Shown here in pieces: positions 41,601-64,000 of a DNA stretch of 64,000 nucleotides (positions within the stretch are counted from its first letter, which is position 1; every line of letters starts with the position of its first letter). Below the pieces are notes generated by a model. That model did not search any database, was not told the origin of the DNA, and saw only the letters and a program-made list of their open reading frames with translations. The position numbers were made by a program, and so were the translations under genes. The stretch comes from Chionis minor (taxonomy: Eukaryota > Chordata > Aves > Charadriiformes > Chionididae), in contig VZSF01009054.1 in assembly GCA_013398295.1 (NCBI GenBank), positions 310,001 to 374,000 of the forward strand. Direction: 5' to 3'.

Positions 41601-44600
41601 TTTAAAGTATTGATTTGCATAGAGCACTTAAACCTTTCCACTCTGTATACCAGGGACCTCCCTTGTTCTGTGAAGTCTTTCTCTGCCTGAATGACTACAG
41701 TAATGGTAAACTGAGTGATCAGAACTATCAGTGCTTGTGCTTCTAGCCCTGTGTACCATTCACTGTATATTTTCTCCTTCAGATTAGCTAATACTAAACT
41801 TTTTGCGTATTTTAGCATTGTAGTTTGCTAACCATGCAATCAGATTTGGGAGGCTTTGAAGTCATGGAAGAGTAGTCATGCATCACTATAATATCAAAAC
41901 AAATGGAATAGAAGAGTTCTTTTGTTTCACTGAATATTGGATTGAATATTCAAATAGCATATAAACATTTTAAATAATAGTAAACACTTGGCAGTGTAAT
42001 TGGGTGCAAAGCCCAACATAATTGGAGTACTGAGCCTGACTGATCCCAAGAATGTGTTTGTTACAGCTTCCTAATTTTACAAAACAACTCTCAGAAAACA
42101 TTAAGAGCAATTTAGTTTGAAACTATGAAAAAGGGAGTTTGCAGTTTACGTGCAACCCATTCCTTTTGTAATAGATACTCTACCACTCCACAGCCTTGGA
42201 GGGGAATTTTCTAACTCCCTTTTCTTCTTCAAGCTAATAATTGATAGCGTGTCTCAGATATGCATACAGCCTACTTAGTCAGGCAGTCCTTATCTGTGCA
42301 CTTGTTGAACATGTTGCAATGAAATAACTAATTAACTGTATTCTACAGAGAATTCTGTGCCACTTTTTAAGCAGGCCACAGAGTACATACTCTGAGAAGC
42401 ACATACCCTATTTTGGTAAGTGATTTCCAAAGGCACACAGGACAGGTCTTTCAGAGATATTTAGGGTTTTAACACACAGATAGTCTGTGAAAAGCACCTC
42501 AATGAGGTACCATCCCTGGCTGCCATTTAAGTCAATGGAGTGCAGATATCCCACCTGCTTAGATTTTCCAGTTTCTGCATCTTACTTGCCTCTGAAAACC
42601 TACTCCTGCCATCCTACCCAAGTCACTTTTGAAAATGAAAGATGGATACCTGTGAAAATTCTACCTATGCTGCACTGCGAAGTGAGCCTGTTTCGGAGAG
42701 GAGCATAGGCAAAAGTATTAACTGTTTCAAATACGCTAATTACCATTTGTGAATCATTTAACAGAATCTTTACCATTTACCACGTGGACATGCAAGAATG
42801 AGATTATTTTTTAATTTTTATTGATAATATAAAATTAAGAAACATACATTTGTGTCCAGTGCTTTTGCTGTATAGTCATAGATGTGTATGGGTGCACAGT
42901 CCATCAGCAGCTAACGCTGATCTAGTGGTCATTAGTTCTTGAAGCTTGTGTAAGCTTTTATTGATACTGCTCTGTGTTCATGGTGATCCAGCAGTGTACA
43001 CTTCCATTATGCTAATTTTGGGACATATTTTGAGGGTGTATGCCTGTCAGGTATATCAGCAGGTCCTTTATATGCAGGACCAGTTTTTGTCCAAGGTCGT
43101 CAAGTATGGTAAGGTTGAGCCTCTGCTGAAATTGCCTGTGAAGTCATATAGGTCATTCCCTGAGTCAGGTTTCTCTGTTAAGCCCATCATACTGGTATTT
43201 CTAAACCATCAGTTATCAGGGCAGTAAATTAGACAAACTGCACACGCCTGGGTAATGCTACTTTTTTTTTTGTTGTTTAATAGATCAAAATTGTGATGCC
43301 TTCCTTGGCAAATTGCCATGTGGAGCATAAAAATGAATAGGATGGCACCACAGGGGGTAAAAAAATCCAATCCATTGGAAACATGTCCTGGAAGGGGGAG
43401 TGCTGTAGTCATAACGTATTTTGCATGCTATAGAAAAGTCTAGATCTGAAGCCCAAACCTTGCTGACGTGTGGAACCAGCTCCAGGAAGGCTCTCCCTCT
43501 CCTTCCTTCCCCAACTGAGCACATTGACACTTGAAGAAATGAAGCCAGAACTAAACTTTTGAATCACAAATCCTTTCTCTACTTAGCAAATATTTACGCT
43601 AGAATGTTTGCACATTTCTATGTAATCCAGCCTAATATTTCATCTGAGCTGCCTGCCTTAGCTAAATCAGGAATAGCGTATTCAGTAACTGACCACAGAT
43701 GCTTAAATCTGGGGCATTTTTTGCCCATCTAAGGTTACTGGCTACAACCCCTATATTTAGAAGCTGCAAAATACAAAGCAGCAGCCAAAAATACCCTGTG
43801 TGTCAGCAGAGAAGGGATAGCTAATTATAAAATTCTTAATGAATTTTGATACAATGAAAGAGACCTCTTATATTCAAATGGGATTATAAGGTGGAATAAT
43901 AAAAGCGAGGCGTTGTTGCACCTTTAGTCTCTTAATTCAATAGCAGGTGAAAACCCAGGAATTTCCTGACTGGCAATACGTAGTCTTTACTTTGTAGGTT
44001 ACGTGAGCCTGTTGTGTGTCACCATCCTGCAGAGTAAATCAGGTCTTTTTGATACACAGATCACCACGGTGCAAGAAGTAATAGCGTTAGGTCACTGCTG
44101 TAGAGCACTACATCCTCATTCTGCCACCTCATCTGCCTCAAATGTTCTGAAAGGTAACTTGTTACCCCCAGGCTTTATGCTGGGTCAGATATTGTCTATT
44201 GATGTCATGTTAATTCTCTGCTAAATTCGTAAATTGTCATCCTGTGGCTTTACTACAGGAAGAGTCAGTATAAAGCAGGTTAGACAATATATTCTGTGCT
44301 CTGATCAATATGGTAGAACTATGCTTGTATGTTCAAGCCCAATTCAGGCCAAATCTGTACTGCTGAGTGGTCTAGGAGGTATACAGACCCGTTTCAAATT
44401 AATACGAGACCTTGTAATTAATGAATGTGTCATTGTTACGAAGATAAGTGCTTGTACTGAAATAGTATAGATAATCGTGCTATATAAAAGCTGTTTGTTG
44501 CTAGCCATTGGCAAACAAAAAAAATGTGGAAATAACCGAGTGACTAAAAAGAAACACACATGGAGGCTGTGAGTGTGGATCCATAAATTATCATTTATAT

Positions 44601-47600
44601 TATCATAAAAACTCATTTAAATTTCAGAATATTTTTAAAATCAGTACTCACCCTTTGATTGCTATCTTTTTTTTTAGTGTTCGGAATAAATAAAAGGAAA
44701 TTAACTTACGGGCTGAGACATGAGACACATTCCAGCTGCAAGGGCAATTAAAATGCTGGATACCAAAGGGTGAGATGTTGATGAAGACAGACTTTGAAAG
44801 GCTGATAGCATCTGTTAATGAAAATTCTCAGAGGCAAAAGATTTGTTTGCACAGGTAGTTTGAGAAACAGAAAGTGTAGATAAAGGTTAGGGAGAGGAAT
44901 AAATATTTTTCTAACATGATTGACTGAAGGTCAGATAGAAAGAATAATTTTACTATGTTTGAGGACAATTCAACTAGCATAATTTTTTTCCAAGACATTT
45001 ATCTGCGGTGAATCCAGGGGTTTTTTTGTGATGAATATGTATTTCAATTCAAAGTCTGATTACCATAATCTTCTGTGATTGTTTCTTCAAAGGAATAATA
45101 TTTATAATTTTTTAGACTCAGCAGTTCGAGACATGTTTTTAAGAGAAGGCGGTCAGCAGTACTTTTGCATGCTCGTGTTAAAAATCTTATGCATATTGTG
45201 GCAAAGAATTAACTTGTGTTATCAATAATTTTAAGTTTGCAGCATACATTGAAATTACATTCTTAGCTATTAGATGAATGCAGTGATCTATGAGGCCAAG
45301 TTTTAGCTATTTTCAAAATCCTCTGCTGTTAAGTGGATAAGTTTTCTTTTTCCAGAACATTTATTGCCTGTAACAGAATAAATGCACTAATACTCTCTTT
45401 TGGCTGGAAAAAGTTATCTAAGCTTAAAAAAGAATCCATTTTTATTTCCTTTCTCTGATAATAATTCTGCACAATGCTTTCCTTTTTAACTGTATTTGTA
45501 ATTGTATCACAATTGTGCAACTTTACCTGAAATAATAAATTACACTTTTCATCAGTATCCCAGTTCACTTGGGGCTAGGTAGCTATTCAATTTACTCAAG
45601 TAAATAAGATTCAAGGAAAATGTATTCTGAGATACCATACTGATGTTTTTACTACATAATTTCAGTGGCTAGTGTGTTTGTAGGCAGTATAGGAATCTTT
45701 AGAGGTATATGCTCAACTGTGTTGAAATAAAAATAAATCTAGATGTGAATCAGGAGAACCTGTATTTGAAAATTGGCTATTACTAGTTCTCTGTATGGGA
45801 TAGGCCAAATCATTTTTTTTATTCTATGTTAAATCTATTATTTTTCTATTTCATATGGGAATGATGGCAATAAATCTGTTAATTTGCAGCGCGTTATTTA
45901 GCATGGTTATTAACCTTGTTAATGTTTTTGTAAGAATTTTCTGAAAACTGGACGACGCAAAAACGTGTTGTGGGAAGTGTAGACCAGTCTGTGGGAGATG
46001 CAGGCCCAGGTGTGATGTACTTCTGAACCAATGAGGCTGGGCTTAAGTGTTTCGTTAAGGCAGAGATACATCAGGAGTTTTGCAAGCTCAATGAAGAGAG
46101 GAAGAAAATCCATATCACCATATCGGTGCTGGTGGGAAGGCCAGTATTAGCGTTATATACAGGAGCACACCTTTGATATTTCTGAAATAAAAACAGTATT
46201 CACTGCACCGCCTCGCTCAGAGCAGCCATTGAAGCCTTGAGAAGGGCAATTCAACAGCTCGGCTCATCACTGAGCAGCAGCGCACTGTTGCGTTATTTAT
46301 CAGGTAGCTTTTCATTTTCTACTTTTCTCGAAGTCATACGATAGGCCAAATGCATCACCTGAAAGTCAGTATTGTCAAGAAAAGATGAGCTGAGTTCACC
46401 ATTTCTTGCACCCTCTGCACGTGCTCTGATTTTGGTTTTTGTAAGCTTTCCCTTTGAGAACTGGCTTTACACGGAATGTGCTACAGTTGTTTTGCAGACA
46501 AGTTAGGTTTTCTTTTCCAGTCTGATAATTGCGAACTCTGTGATTCCTAATTAGAATCTTTTTGCTAAGATAAATATGTAAACACAATTAGATATGTATT
46601 TTTAACGTGCAGTAATTAGCCTCATCAGTTGAGTGCTAGTCAACACATTGGGATATTTGTTCTCTTTTAGTTTCTCAATTGCAGGTCGAAGTTGTACGTG
46701 ATACCTGCGTGGTGACGCCTTACACAACTTCACGTCTGTATTTTCTTCCATTGGTTTCTAGGCATGTTGCAAACACAGAAAAATTACATGACAGCTCTCT
46801 CTCGACTATAAAGAGTACCTAAGAGACTGTCATCCAAATGTGCCTGAAGTTAAGGACAGACTAAGGCCAAAGCATCTCACTTAGGCCTCACTATTGTCAA
46901 CTTGATGACAACTGACATCAGGAGGATTATGGCTGAGAAGTTTTCTATCCATGGTGGCTAGATGTGGGTACTTCAGTAACCACACAGGAGTAATGAAAAA
47001 TCCCAGCTTTGATGGTCTGAAAGAAGTGGTTGGTAATATCTGTGTGTCTTGGTTTCTTCTTTTTTTACCTGAAGAAACTTCTATTCTGATGATACCATTC
47101 AAAGGCTTTTCAGCTGAAGGCTGGTCTATTGCAAGCAGCAGAGCTTGGTGTGGACTCACTCTAGCTTGCACCATACAAGAGGCAGTAAGTGAGGCTGCAA
47201 AATAGCGTGGTCATGGGATAAAGTGCTCAAAGGTGAAGAGAAGGGAGAGAAGCCACTACAGAAGGCTGCATCAAGGCAAGGCTAAGGTGTTGTACTAAGG
47301 TTGTGGTGTTAGCTTCCCCGTAGCAGCAGGGTGCAGGACTATACTCAACAAATGGTTTATTTTGGATTTGCTAATGTCACTCGGAGCTTGTCCTTGCTGA
47401 GGAATTCAGGGCACTCAGGGAAATAGGTGTTGGGCAGGAATATGGTTGGAACTGAACTCCCTAGATTTGCATCCCACTGTATGTGTGACAGTGCTGTGCT
47501 TACTGCATAGTTTTAGGTTTTGGCTCTGCTGAACAGAGACAAAGCCCTGGACTTAGTGTAGAGCTTGACAGATTAAATCTTTCTGTCCTTAAGCAGTTTA

Positions 47601-48049
47601 ATTATTCTTTTGTTCGGATCTCCTAAAGCATGAAGTTAATTATTTCTAATGCTAATGTAGTTTTACCAGTTTTCCATTTGCATGTAAAAAAAGTTTTCCT
47701 TTTGGGAGGGCTCACTAGTATCCCTAGGCCCATGTCTCCCAGGTTTCAGTGGTGACGGAATGCCCTCACCACTACCTCTGTCAGCTTTCTGATAGCATCA
47801 GCATCAAGAGTTCTTAGTAATAAGTACGCAGAGGATACCCTACAGCCCATGCCCACTGGACAACACAATGCTCTTCACCTTCTGTCACTTCTCAAAATAC
47901 ATTATCCCTTTCTTTGATTTTCTGTGCTGGTGGTTTTGCCTTCTCTGCACAATTGTTTACCTGTTATATTTTCCTCAAGTAGAACACTTATTCTGATTGT
48001 AAAGTGTTCCCATCTCATCTGTTTCTGTTATTCATCCATCCATTTATGG

Positions 48050-49310
48050 AACAGATCATCCTGAGTGCTATTACATGGCACATGCAGGACAACCAGGTGA
48101 TCAGGCCCAGTCAGCATGGGTTCATGAAGGGTGACCCGCTTAGTGGGTGAGGGAAGGGTCATGGGTGTTGTTTACCTGGAATTCAGTAAAGCCTTTGACA
48201 CCGTTTCCCACAGCATTCTCCAGGAGAAACTGGCTGCTCATGGCTTGGATGGGCATACTCTTCCCTGGGTAAAAAAAATGGCTGGATGGCCGGGCCCAAA
48301 GAGTGGTGATGAATGGAGTTAAATCCAGTTGGTGGCTGGTCACAAGTGGTGTTCCCCGGGGCTCAGTATTGGGGCTGGTTCTCTTTAATATCTTCATCAA
48401 TGACCTGGATGAGGGGATCGAGTGCATCCCCAGTAAGTTTGCAGACAACACGAAGTTGGGCAGGAGTGTTGAGCTAGGAAGCCTCTACAAAGGGATCTGG
48501 ACAGGCTGGATTGATGGGCTGAGGCCAATGGTATGAGATTCGGCAAGGCCAAGTGCCGGGTCCTGCACTTGGGTCACAATAACCCCATGCAGCGCTACAG
48601 GCTTGGGGTGGAGTGGCTGGAAAGCTGCCTGGCAGAAAAGGACCTGGTGGTGTTGGTCAAAAGCTAGAAGAATATGAGCCATCAGTTTGCCCAGGTGGCC
48701 AAGAAGGCCAGCAGCATCCTGGCCTGTATCAGGAATAGCGTGGCCAGCAGGACTAGGGAAGTGGTCATCGCTCTGAACTCGGCACTGGTGAGGCCGCTCC
48801 TCGAATACTGTGTTTGGTTTTGGGCACCTCACTGCAAGAAAGATACTGAGATTCTGGGGTGAGTCCAGAGAAGGGCAATGAAGCTGGTGAGGGCTCTAGA
48901 GCACAAGTCTTATGAGAAGCGGCTGAGGGAACTGGGCTTGTTTAACCTGGAGAAAAGGAAGCTGAGGGGAGACTATATCACCCTCTACAACTACCTGAAA
49001 GGAGGCTGTAGTGAGGTGGGGGTTAGTCTCTTCTAAGTAAAAAGCAATAGGATTAGAGGAAATGCCCTCAAGTTGCACCAGGGGAGGTTTAGGTTGGATA
49101 TTAGGAAAAATTTCTTCACTGAAAGGGTTATCTGACATTGGGGTAGGTTTTCCAGGGAAGTGGCGGAGTCACAATCCCTGGAGGTATTTAAAAGACAGGT
49201 AGATATGGTGCTTAGGGACATGGTTTTTTGGTGGGCTTGGCAGTGTTAGGTTGATGGTTGGACTCGATCTCAAAGGTCCCTTTAACCTAGATGATTCTAT
49301 GATTCTGTGA
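48050..49310 (+). mobile_element. CR1 LINE 3' half (reverse transcriptase to 3' end), sense
   Basis: The fragment begins in the reverse transcriptase region and runs to the CR1 3' end (ggttggactcgatctcaaaggtccc...gattctatgattctgtga). Recognisable blocks are VVYLEFSKAFDTVSHSIL (48161-48214), [25 protein letters not shown] and FADNTKLG, then a C-terminal stretch with [15 protein letters not shown]. The catalytic FADD motif reads FADN, and the frame changes at least twice, once near a run of eight A at about 48271-48278. It is therefore a dead 5'-truncated copy. It lies in the sense direction of GRIA3. The short open frames at 48131-48322, 48303-48536 and 48674-48862 are pieces of the same ORF2. 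Confidence 0.93.
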
Positions 49311-52300
49311 TCTGCATTTGGAAACTATAATTGCTCCATTATTATTCCTTTGGAAATACTTAAATAAAGATTTGAATAGCAAAGCTAAAACTAGAACGCA
49401 GCTGTTTTGATAAATTTTGGATCATATTGTTGTTGTGTTGAGGTATACCTACCTGTCCTACACTAGGAGCCTTGCTCGCATCATTGTGTAATGTAAAAGT
49501 CTTTTTATGGAAGTGACAGCATTGCTTATGGCATCTTTATGTCTGTCCTTGGTTAGTGTGCTCTTTGGTCCCTTACTGCATTACTGTTGTTTTACACTGG
49601 CACAGCTTCATTCAGAAACACTGGAGTGGCACTGATCTAAAACTTGACTAAAATGAGGGGTGAGTTAGATACAAGGCTGTTATGAAAGAACAGATCAAGG
49701 TGAAATGCATTCAGAAAGAGCCATTTTTTTTAAAAAAAATCTTTTACTTGTGTTTAGCATTATCCCATCTTAAGCAAATGCAGACCAGATGGTTCCTGTA
49801 AGTTCCCCTTTAGAGCCAGGCAAGTTCACGTTCACACAACCAAGCTGACATATCTGTGTAGATTTGTCTGTTCATGGATGACAGGTTGCAATAATGTAAT
49901 ATATGTACAGGGGAAACTAGAAGTTTACTGAATAGAAAAAGCAGAAGAAAAAAGTAAGGTTAGGCTGTGTTTGCTACTTGATCTAGAAGGCTGTTTGCTA
50001 CTGGTTACCAGATAGAAGTGATCAGGTCAAAAGCAGATGGAATGCAGTTACTCTACTTTTACTTAGTAATTTGGCCTTACAGCTGTTAGACTGAAAGAGC
50101 TTTCCAGTGTAGTAGTCATTTGCTGCATCCCTTACTGGTCACTAATTAGTTGCTTGTTCCTTGCTTCTTCCCCTGCTATGAAATTTTTAAGTAGACATCA
50201 GTTATGCAAAGCAGAATTGCCTAAATGACATGTTTGGATTTTGACTGATAAGGGAGTGTTTTGGGTTGGCTAGTTTTTTTTTACTCGCGCCTAACATGCT
50301 GATCTGTTTGCCTTTAAATTAGTGTTAGGCTTAGTGCCAAACACGCAAAATACCCAAATATATCTCAACTTACAGACCTCAGGTACGCTGGAAATGTAGC
50401 TGGCGTCATAGAATTTGTATTTGTCTTGGGTAAGCACTTGCCTTGATGGCCTCCTTTCTGGTGGGTGCGTTGTGCCCCTGTCAAACACAGCTCTGTACTT
50501 AAAATTCCTGAGGTTCAATCACAGGCCAGAACCTTAGTTCTTCATATTATGTCCCAGATACGTAGTTCAAAACACAAGTATTCAGATCAGAGCTGATGTT
50601 CATTCAGCTGACACAAACATGCTGCATGCCAGGAAAATATACCCCGCAAAGATCTTTGGTACTCAGCAAGGCAAAAGAAAGAGGGACTGCGAGCAAATGC
50701 TCTTTCATTTCTAATAGGAGGCTAAAGTCCAAGATCTTATCAGGAACATTCAGGAAAAGAGTGATTTACATAAGTGGATAATTTATTTTTTTCAGTAAGT
50801 ACTGTGGTGCCAATTGCGAGGGCTCACGTGATGCTATAGATGTTCCAGTGTGGTTGTTTACTCATGACACTCATTAATGACTGCTGGTTTTCAAACGAGT
50901 AAGTTCAGTGATGTGGTACATAGAATTTCATCTGGCTGAGCAAACTGCTCAGATGAATTTTGCATACGTGGATGTGGGAGAAGTTTCATGAGCTTTTGTA
51001 GATGCAAAAGAGTGAAATGTCCTCTTCGCCTGTGTTAGCAGGGTCAGCTGAGAGATGCTCGTATCAGGGGATGATCTGAGAGACAGAGATACAGGCTTTG
51101 CTTCCCTGCCAGAAGTGTGAAGATACTGGGTGAATTTGTGTCTTATTCCAGCTGCAGGGAGGACTGCCTGCAATGTCATTCTGTCTGGGTTGCTTAAAGT
51201 ACAGAGATAGCATTACAAGCAATAATATTTTCCCTGCTTTGAGGGAAATTTATATTTAATATTTTCTCTCTTTGCAGCATTCAGTCAGCAAAACTCAAAA
51301 TAGTTGCCTCAGCAGACTGAGTGGTAAGCTGGGCACTTGTTTTGTTCTACTTTTATTACCTGCCTCCAGCCCAGTCATTTTGCAGGCTGTTTAGTTGAGG
51401 GTTAGCTCTTCTAAATGATCAATATTTTAAGAATAAACCAGGCAATGGTGCATTTGCATATTAAGGCCGGGATTGTCTAAGCTTTAGTAGGTGCAGATCA
51501 GATTGACTTGTACGATTGCACGTAAAGATCAGAGGAGCCACCCTTCCCCAGTACACGGCTGAAAGGGACCAAAACATAATACCGGTCTGTTACATGGCCT
51601 GGCAAGTGTGGGCATCGCTGTTGTGTGACCAGACATGTTTATAAATCAGTAAGCCAAGGTGTTAATAATGTAGTGCAGGGAAGGGATGTGGTGCCACCAG
51701 AAGAGCCAGCCTCAGAAGCAGTGCTTCCAGAAAAATGCCTGCCTTCCACCCTGCTGCTTTTTCACATCCAAGGTGCGACTAAGAAAAAAGAGCTTGAAAG
51801 AGCAGATTGGGCTCTGAATGAATTTTCCTTGTTGTCTGTATTTGTGTTAATGACTGTAGAACAAACAACCTCTGACTTTTAGTAGTTGTATTATGAACCT
51901 GTTTTGAGGTGATCTCATTGCTGTAATCTTCTAGGAGGGTGTCGGTTTTTCTTGTCTTACCTAATATTTTTTGGCTTTATTGACTGAAGCAGTATAAACC
52001 AGCAGCAGAAAGCCTTTCCTACATGGCTTCTTCACAGACCTGTGGTGAATTGTCAGTCCTTTAGTCTTTTGGGGTAGATCGGATGCAGACCATAGACAAA
52101 CTACAAAACAGAGGTGGTTGCTGTGGCTGGCTCTGGCGAAGCCTTCACTCGGCGTGTTTACTGGCGGGTAGGGAATGGAAGAGCTCGGTGTACAGGTCTG
52201 GTCACTGACACACACAGAATCGGGAAAATAATTTCCCCATTCATTACCCAGGCAGTACCCCTGAACTCTCACAGCTTGCATTGTTACGCTAAGAAGAAAG

Positions 52301-52939
52301 AAAAGTTCACATTTGAGGATAAAATGGTCTTTTTATTTAAACAATCACACTGTTTATGTAACAGCACTCTTAATGGTAAAGTACAGCTGGAGCCTGGAAC
52401 ATGTTGTTTACAGAAATACCACGTAACGGGTAATGGTGTAAAACGTAGTAAGTGGCGCTGAAGGCAAGAGGCGTGGAGAGAGATGGGAGGTTGGGGACAG
52501 CGAACGCGTGCTTGCGGAGACACGAGTGTGCTGCCTTCCTGAAAGCTGGAGGGTTGAACCGTGCTTTTGTGAGATGAGGGGAATGGGCTTTGTAAAGGTC
52601 ATCAGCGGACTGGTCTAACGAGCTGTCGCAGGAAGGGCAAATGGTGCTTCTCAGAGTGGGGACGGGAGAGGGCCGGAGAGAGGCGAGCTGGCACAGCACA
52701 GACGGTGACGGTAGGGAGGATTTCAAGAACTGACAAGGGTGGAGGAGACTGTGACTGTAAAGACTTGGTGTGACAAGGAGAGACAGGAGGTAGAGAAGAC
52801 AGAAATGATGACGCTCTGGAACTTTTTCACGCTAAGATTACTGTAATTATATTTTCATGCATAGGAGAAAGGCTGCTGAGTAACCTTGCTCTCCGCTTTC
52901 TTGAAATGATAACCACTGACTAATACACGCGCATGCAAA

Positions 52940-52963
52940 AACACACACACTCACACCCACACC
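52940..52963. repeat. Imperfect CA repeat
   Basis: ACACACACAC is followed by interrupted CACACCCACACC. Confidence 0.75.
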
Positions 52964-55161
52964 AACATGCAATTGCACAAAATTAGGAAAATTGCCCAGC
53001 TTTCTTCTGAGATACTCAAGGTTTGACAAAGCAAGCTCTGACTCAAGCAGCATTAACTGAAACCGGGTCCATGGCACTCAACCAATGGCATCTGCTCTCC
53101 AGCATGTTCATTTTCACTTATTTCCTTGAGACAATTTGTAAGTTATGTATATGTTATTAGTAAAAAATAGAGCTACGTTTTAAGTGTCATGGTTTTTATA
53201 ATATGGTGAACCATTTTGTTTCATTTGGAGTGAAAATATAGACTGATGGACTGTATTCTGTTTACAGCAAGCTTGAGGTTCATACTTAGACATTATACGA
53301 ATGATGAAACAGAGTTGTAAATATTCATTACTTAGTGAAATTATTTTTTAAACGTACATCTTTGTACACAGAGCATTTGTAAACCCCTATTAGTAGTATT
53401 TATGTTCCTACATCAAAATTCCTCGTTTGCAGATGACCAAATATCTTAGACTTAGATCTTCTTTCTACACGTAATGGAATCACAATGCTGTCACAGACAT
53501 CAGAGCCATTTCTGTAAAATATGATGTTAAGGAAGACTGAGTTCATTGTGCTATACATATGTAAATGCCTCCCTTTTCAACAGTCTCAGGGGAAAGAAGA
53601 TGCCAGAAAGAATTCTGAACCAGTGTACATATTAATTGTCACCACCTTTCGTGGGATAGTAAAGTGCAATTCATACAAAGGAAAGCATTAAGAATCAAGG
53701 AGGCTGCACAAGGAAAGTGGAGGCATTTGAGTGAGACTTAAGGAAGTCACATGGTAAATTATAATAATCTAACTGCAATCTAGAAAATCACGCTCTTTCC
53801 TTGTTTGTGTCTGTAATGAGATAATGATGCAGCTCCTCTGGCTTCAGACAGCCACTACAGATTTACAGCAGCCTACAGAAGATCAGACTGCAGCGCAAGT
53901 TCTTTGTTATCGGTGTACCCCTACAATGATATCTGACTTCCGAACAGCTATTGGCATAATTCAAAGCAGTGAACACATTGTTCCTCTGCTCCTTGGAGTT
54001 TCAGAAGCGTAGAGGACTGGTTATCACAGAGCAGAATTAATTGATTGTTGGTCTTGTATGCTTATGTGTTTGTGTGCGTGTAAAGACATTCTGAGCTTCT
54101 GAAATCCAGCTGTGGATAAGAAATCCACAGTGTGACTGAATGACTGGACTGAAAGTTTAGCAAATAAATTAGCTGGGCAGACACACAGCTCACATGGATG
54201 CTTCTGTACAAACAAACTCCACTGGAAACCACTGTGTGTGCTTGGAGTAGATGACTTCTCTTTGATTGGCATCTGTCCAGATTTGAAACAATCAGAACTG
54301 TGCAAAAATCTTAATTTCCTGAATCAAAAACAGGCAATTCATTAAATTCCCAGCAAATACTCTAATAAAGGGATGCAAATCAATTTCTGATGGCTCCTAC
54401 ATAGCGTGGCTTGAAGGAGATTACCATTCCCAGTTCCACCACCGTTTGCTTAGGGACTTGGTGTGAGTTTTGTCTGCCACCCAGACGTGGCTGTTCACGA
54501 GAAATGAAATGCTGTTTGCTTATATAATTTCCCACTGTGCAGTCTTTGGTCATTCTGTGCTGCTTCTCTCCTTTGTCAAGGCTGCTAAATGAGTTGGTAT
54601 TACCTTAATGAAAGCTCTGAAAGTGTGGGTAATGCTGCTAGACTCCATATTTAAAAACATTTTTTGAAATCAAAGTGAATATCAGTAAAATATTCTCCTG
54701 TGATTCGTGGCTCCAATAACCAGTACAATGACTTAATTGGCATTCTTGTGCAGCACTTGGATCTTTGCCAGTTAATGACCCATTGCTGCAGTCTGCACTG
54801 GCAAATTACCCCTTCTGTCCGGCTCTTCAAACTGATGGACTTTTGCCCAAGTAATGGCTGCAGGCTCCTATTCTCAGCTGGCACAGACCCCAGCACGACC
54901 ATAAACATCCCTGAGAGGATCATAATATATTGGACAGATTCTGATACGCCTCACAGTAATGTACCACTGAGCAATTCTGCTGAAGTCAGTGACTTTGGCA
55001 GCGGCGTAGCTGAAAGAAGAAACTGGTCCCTACACTGTTGCTTTCTCAAGTGCTGAAGCACTTGCAGGCTGTTGCCTAGTCTGCATCCCTTATATGATGC
55101 AAGTTTTTGTGAACCTTTTGTCAAACATTCAACATAGTTTTTATTTTTGTTCTGTTTTTAA

Positions 55162-64000
<8,839 letters not shown>

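Overview
The window is intronic vertebrate nuclear DNA from a bird. The repeats point to a bird: CR1 LINE fragments in both orientations, plus two solo LTRs of types common in avian genomes. It holds two protein-coding exons, and both belong to one plus-strand gene, the AMPA-type glutamate receptor subunit GRIA3 (GluA3). The exon at 17758-17997 is 240 bp and the exon at 55190-55377 is 188 bp. They join in frame across a shared glycine codon and encode about 143 consecutive residues of the extracellular amino-terminal domain. By comparison with the known GRIA gene structure they are exons 3 and 4. The rest of the gene lies outside the window on both sides.

Layout: 1-17757 is the 3' part of intron 2. 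It holds a short antisense CR1 tail near 1.9 kb and a solo LTR at 10412-12011 that is split by a nested CR1 fragment. 17758-17997 is exon 3. 17998-55189 is intron 3, apparently 37.2 kb long. It holds a second solo LTR (18922-19482), paired AT-rich palindromes near 27.5 kb, a 1757-bp exact direct duplication (27905-29661 and 29663-31419) separated by a single N, a decayed antisense CR1 endonuclease fragment inside each copy, a long AT-rich unique tract (about 32.9-37.3 kb), and a sense CR1 3' half (48050-49310). 55190-55377 is exon 4. 55378-64000 is the start of intron 4, where I see no further exon.

The most important observation is technical. The duplicated block around the N looks like two overlapping contig ends that were never merged, so intron 3 is probably about 35.4 kb and the second CR1 copy is spurious. 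Biologically, the two LTRs and one CR1 all lie in the sense direction of GRIA3, and the LTRs carry TATA-like boxes and polyadenylation signals, so they could supply alternative promoters or early 3' ends. I found no sign of a previously undescribed system, no RNA gene and no CRISPR array. The remaining open reading frames look like chance frames in introns or frames through repeats.
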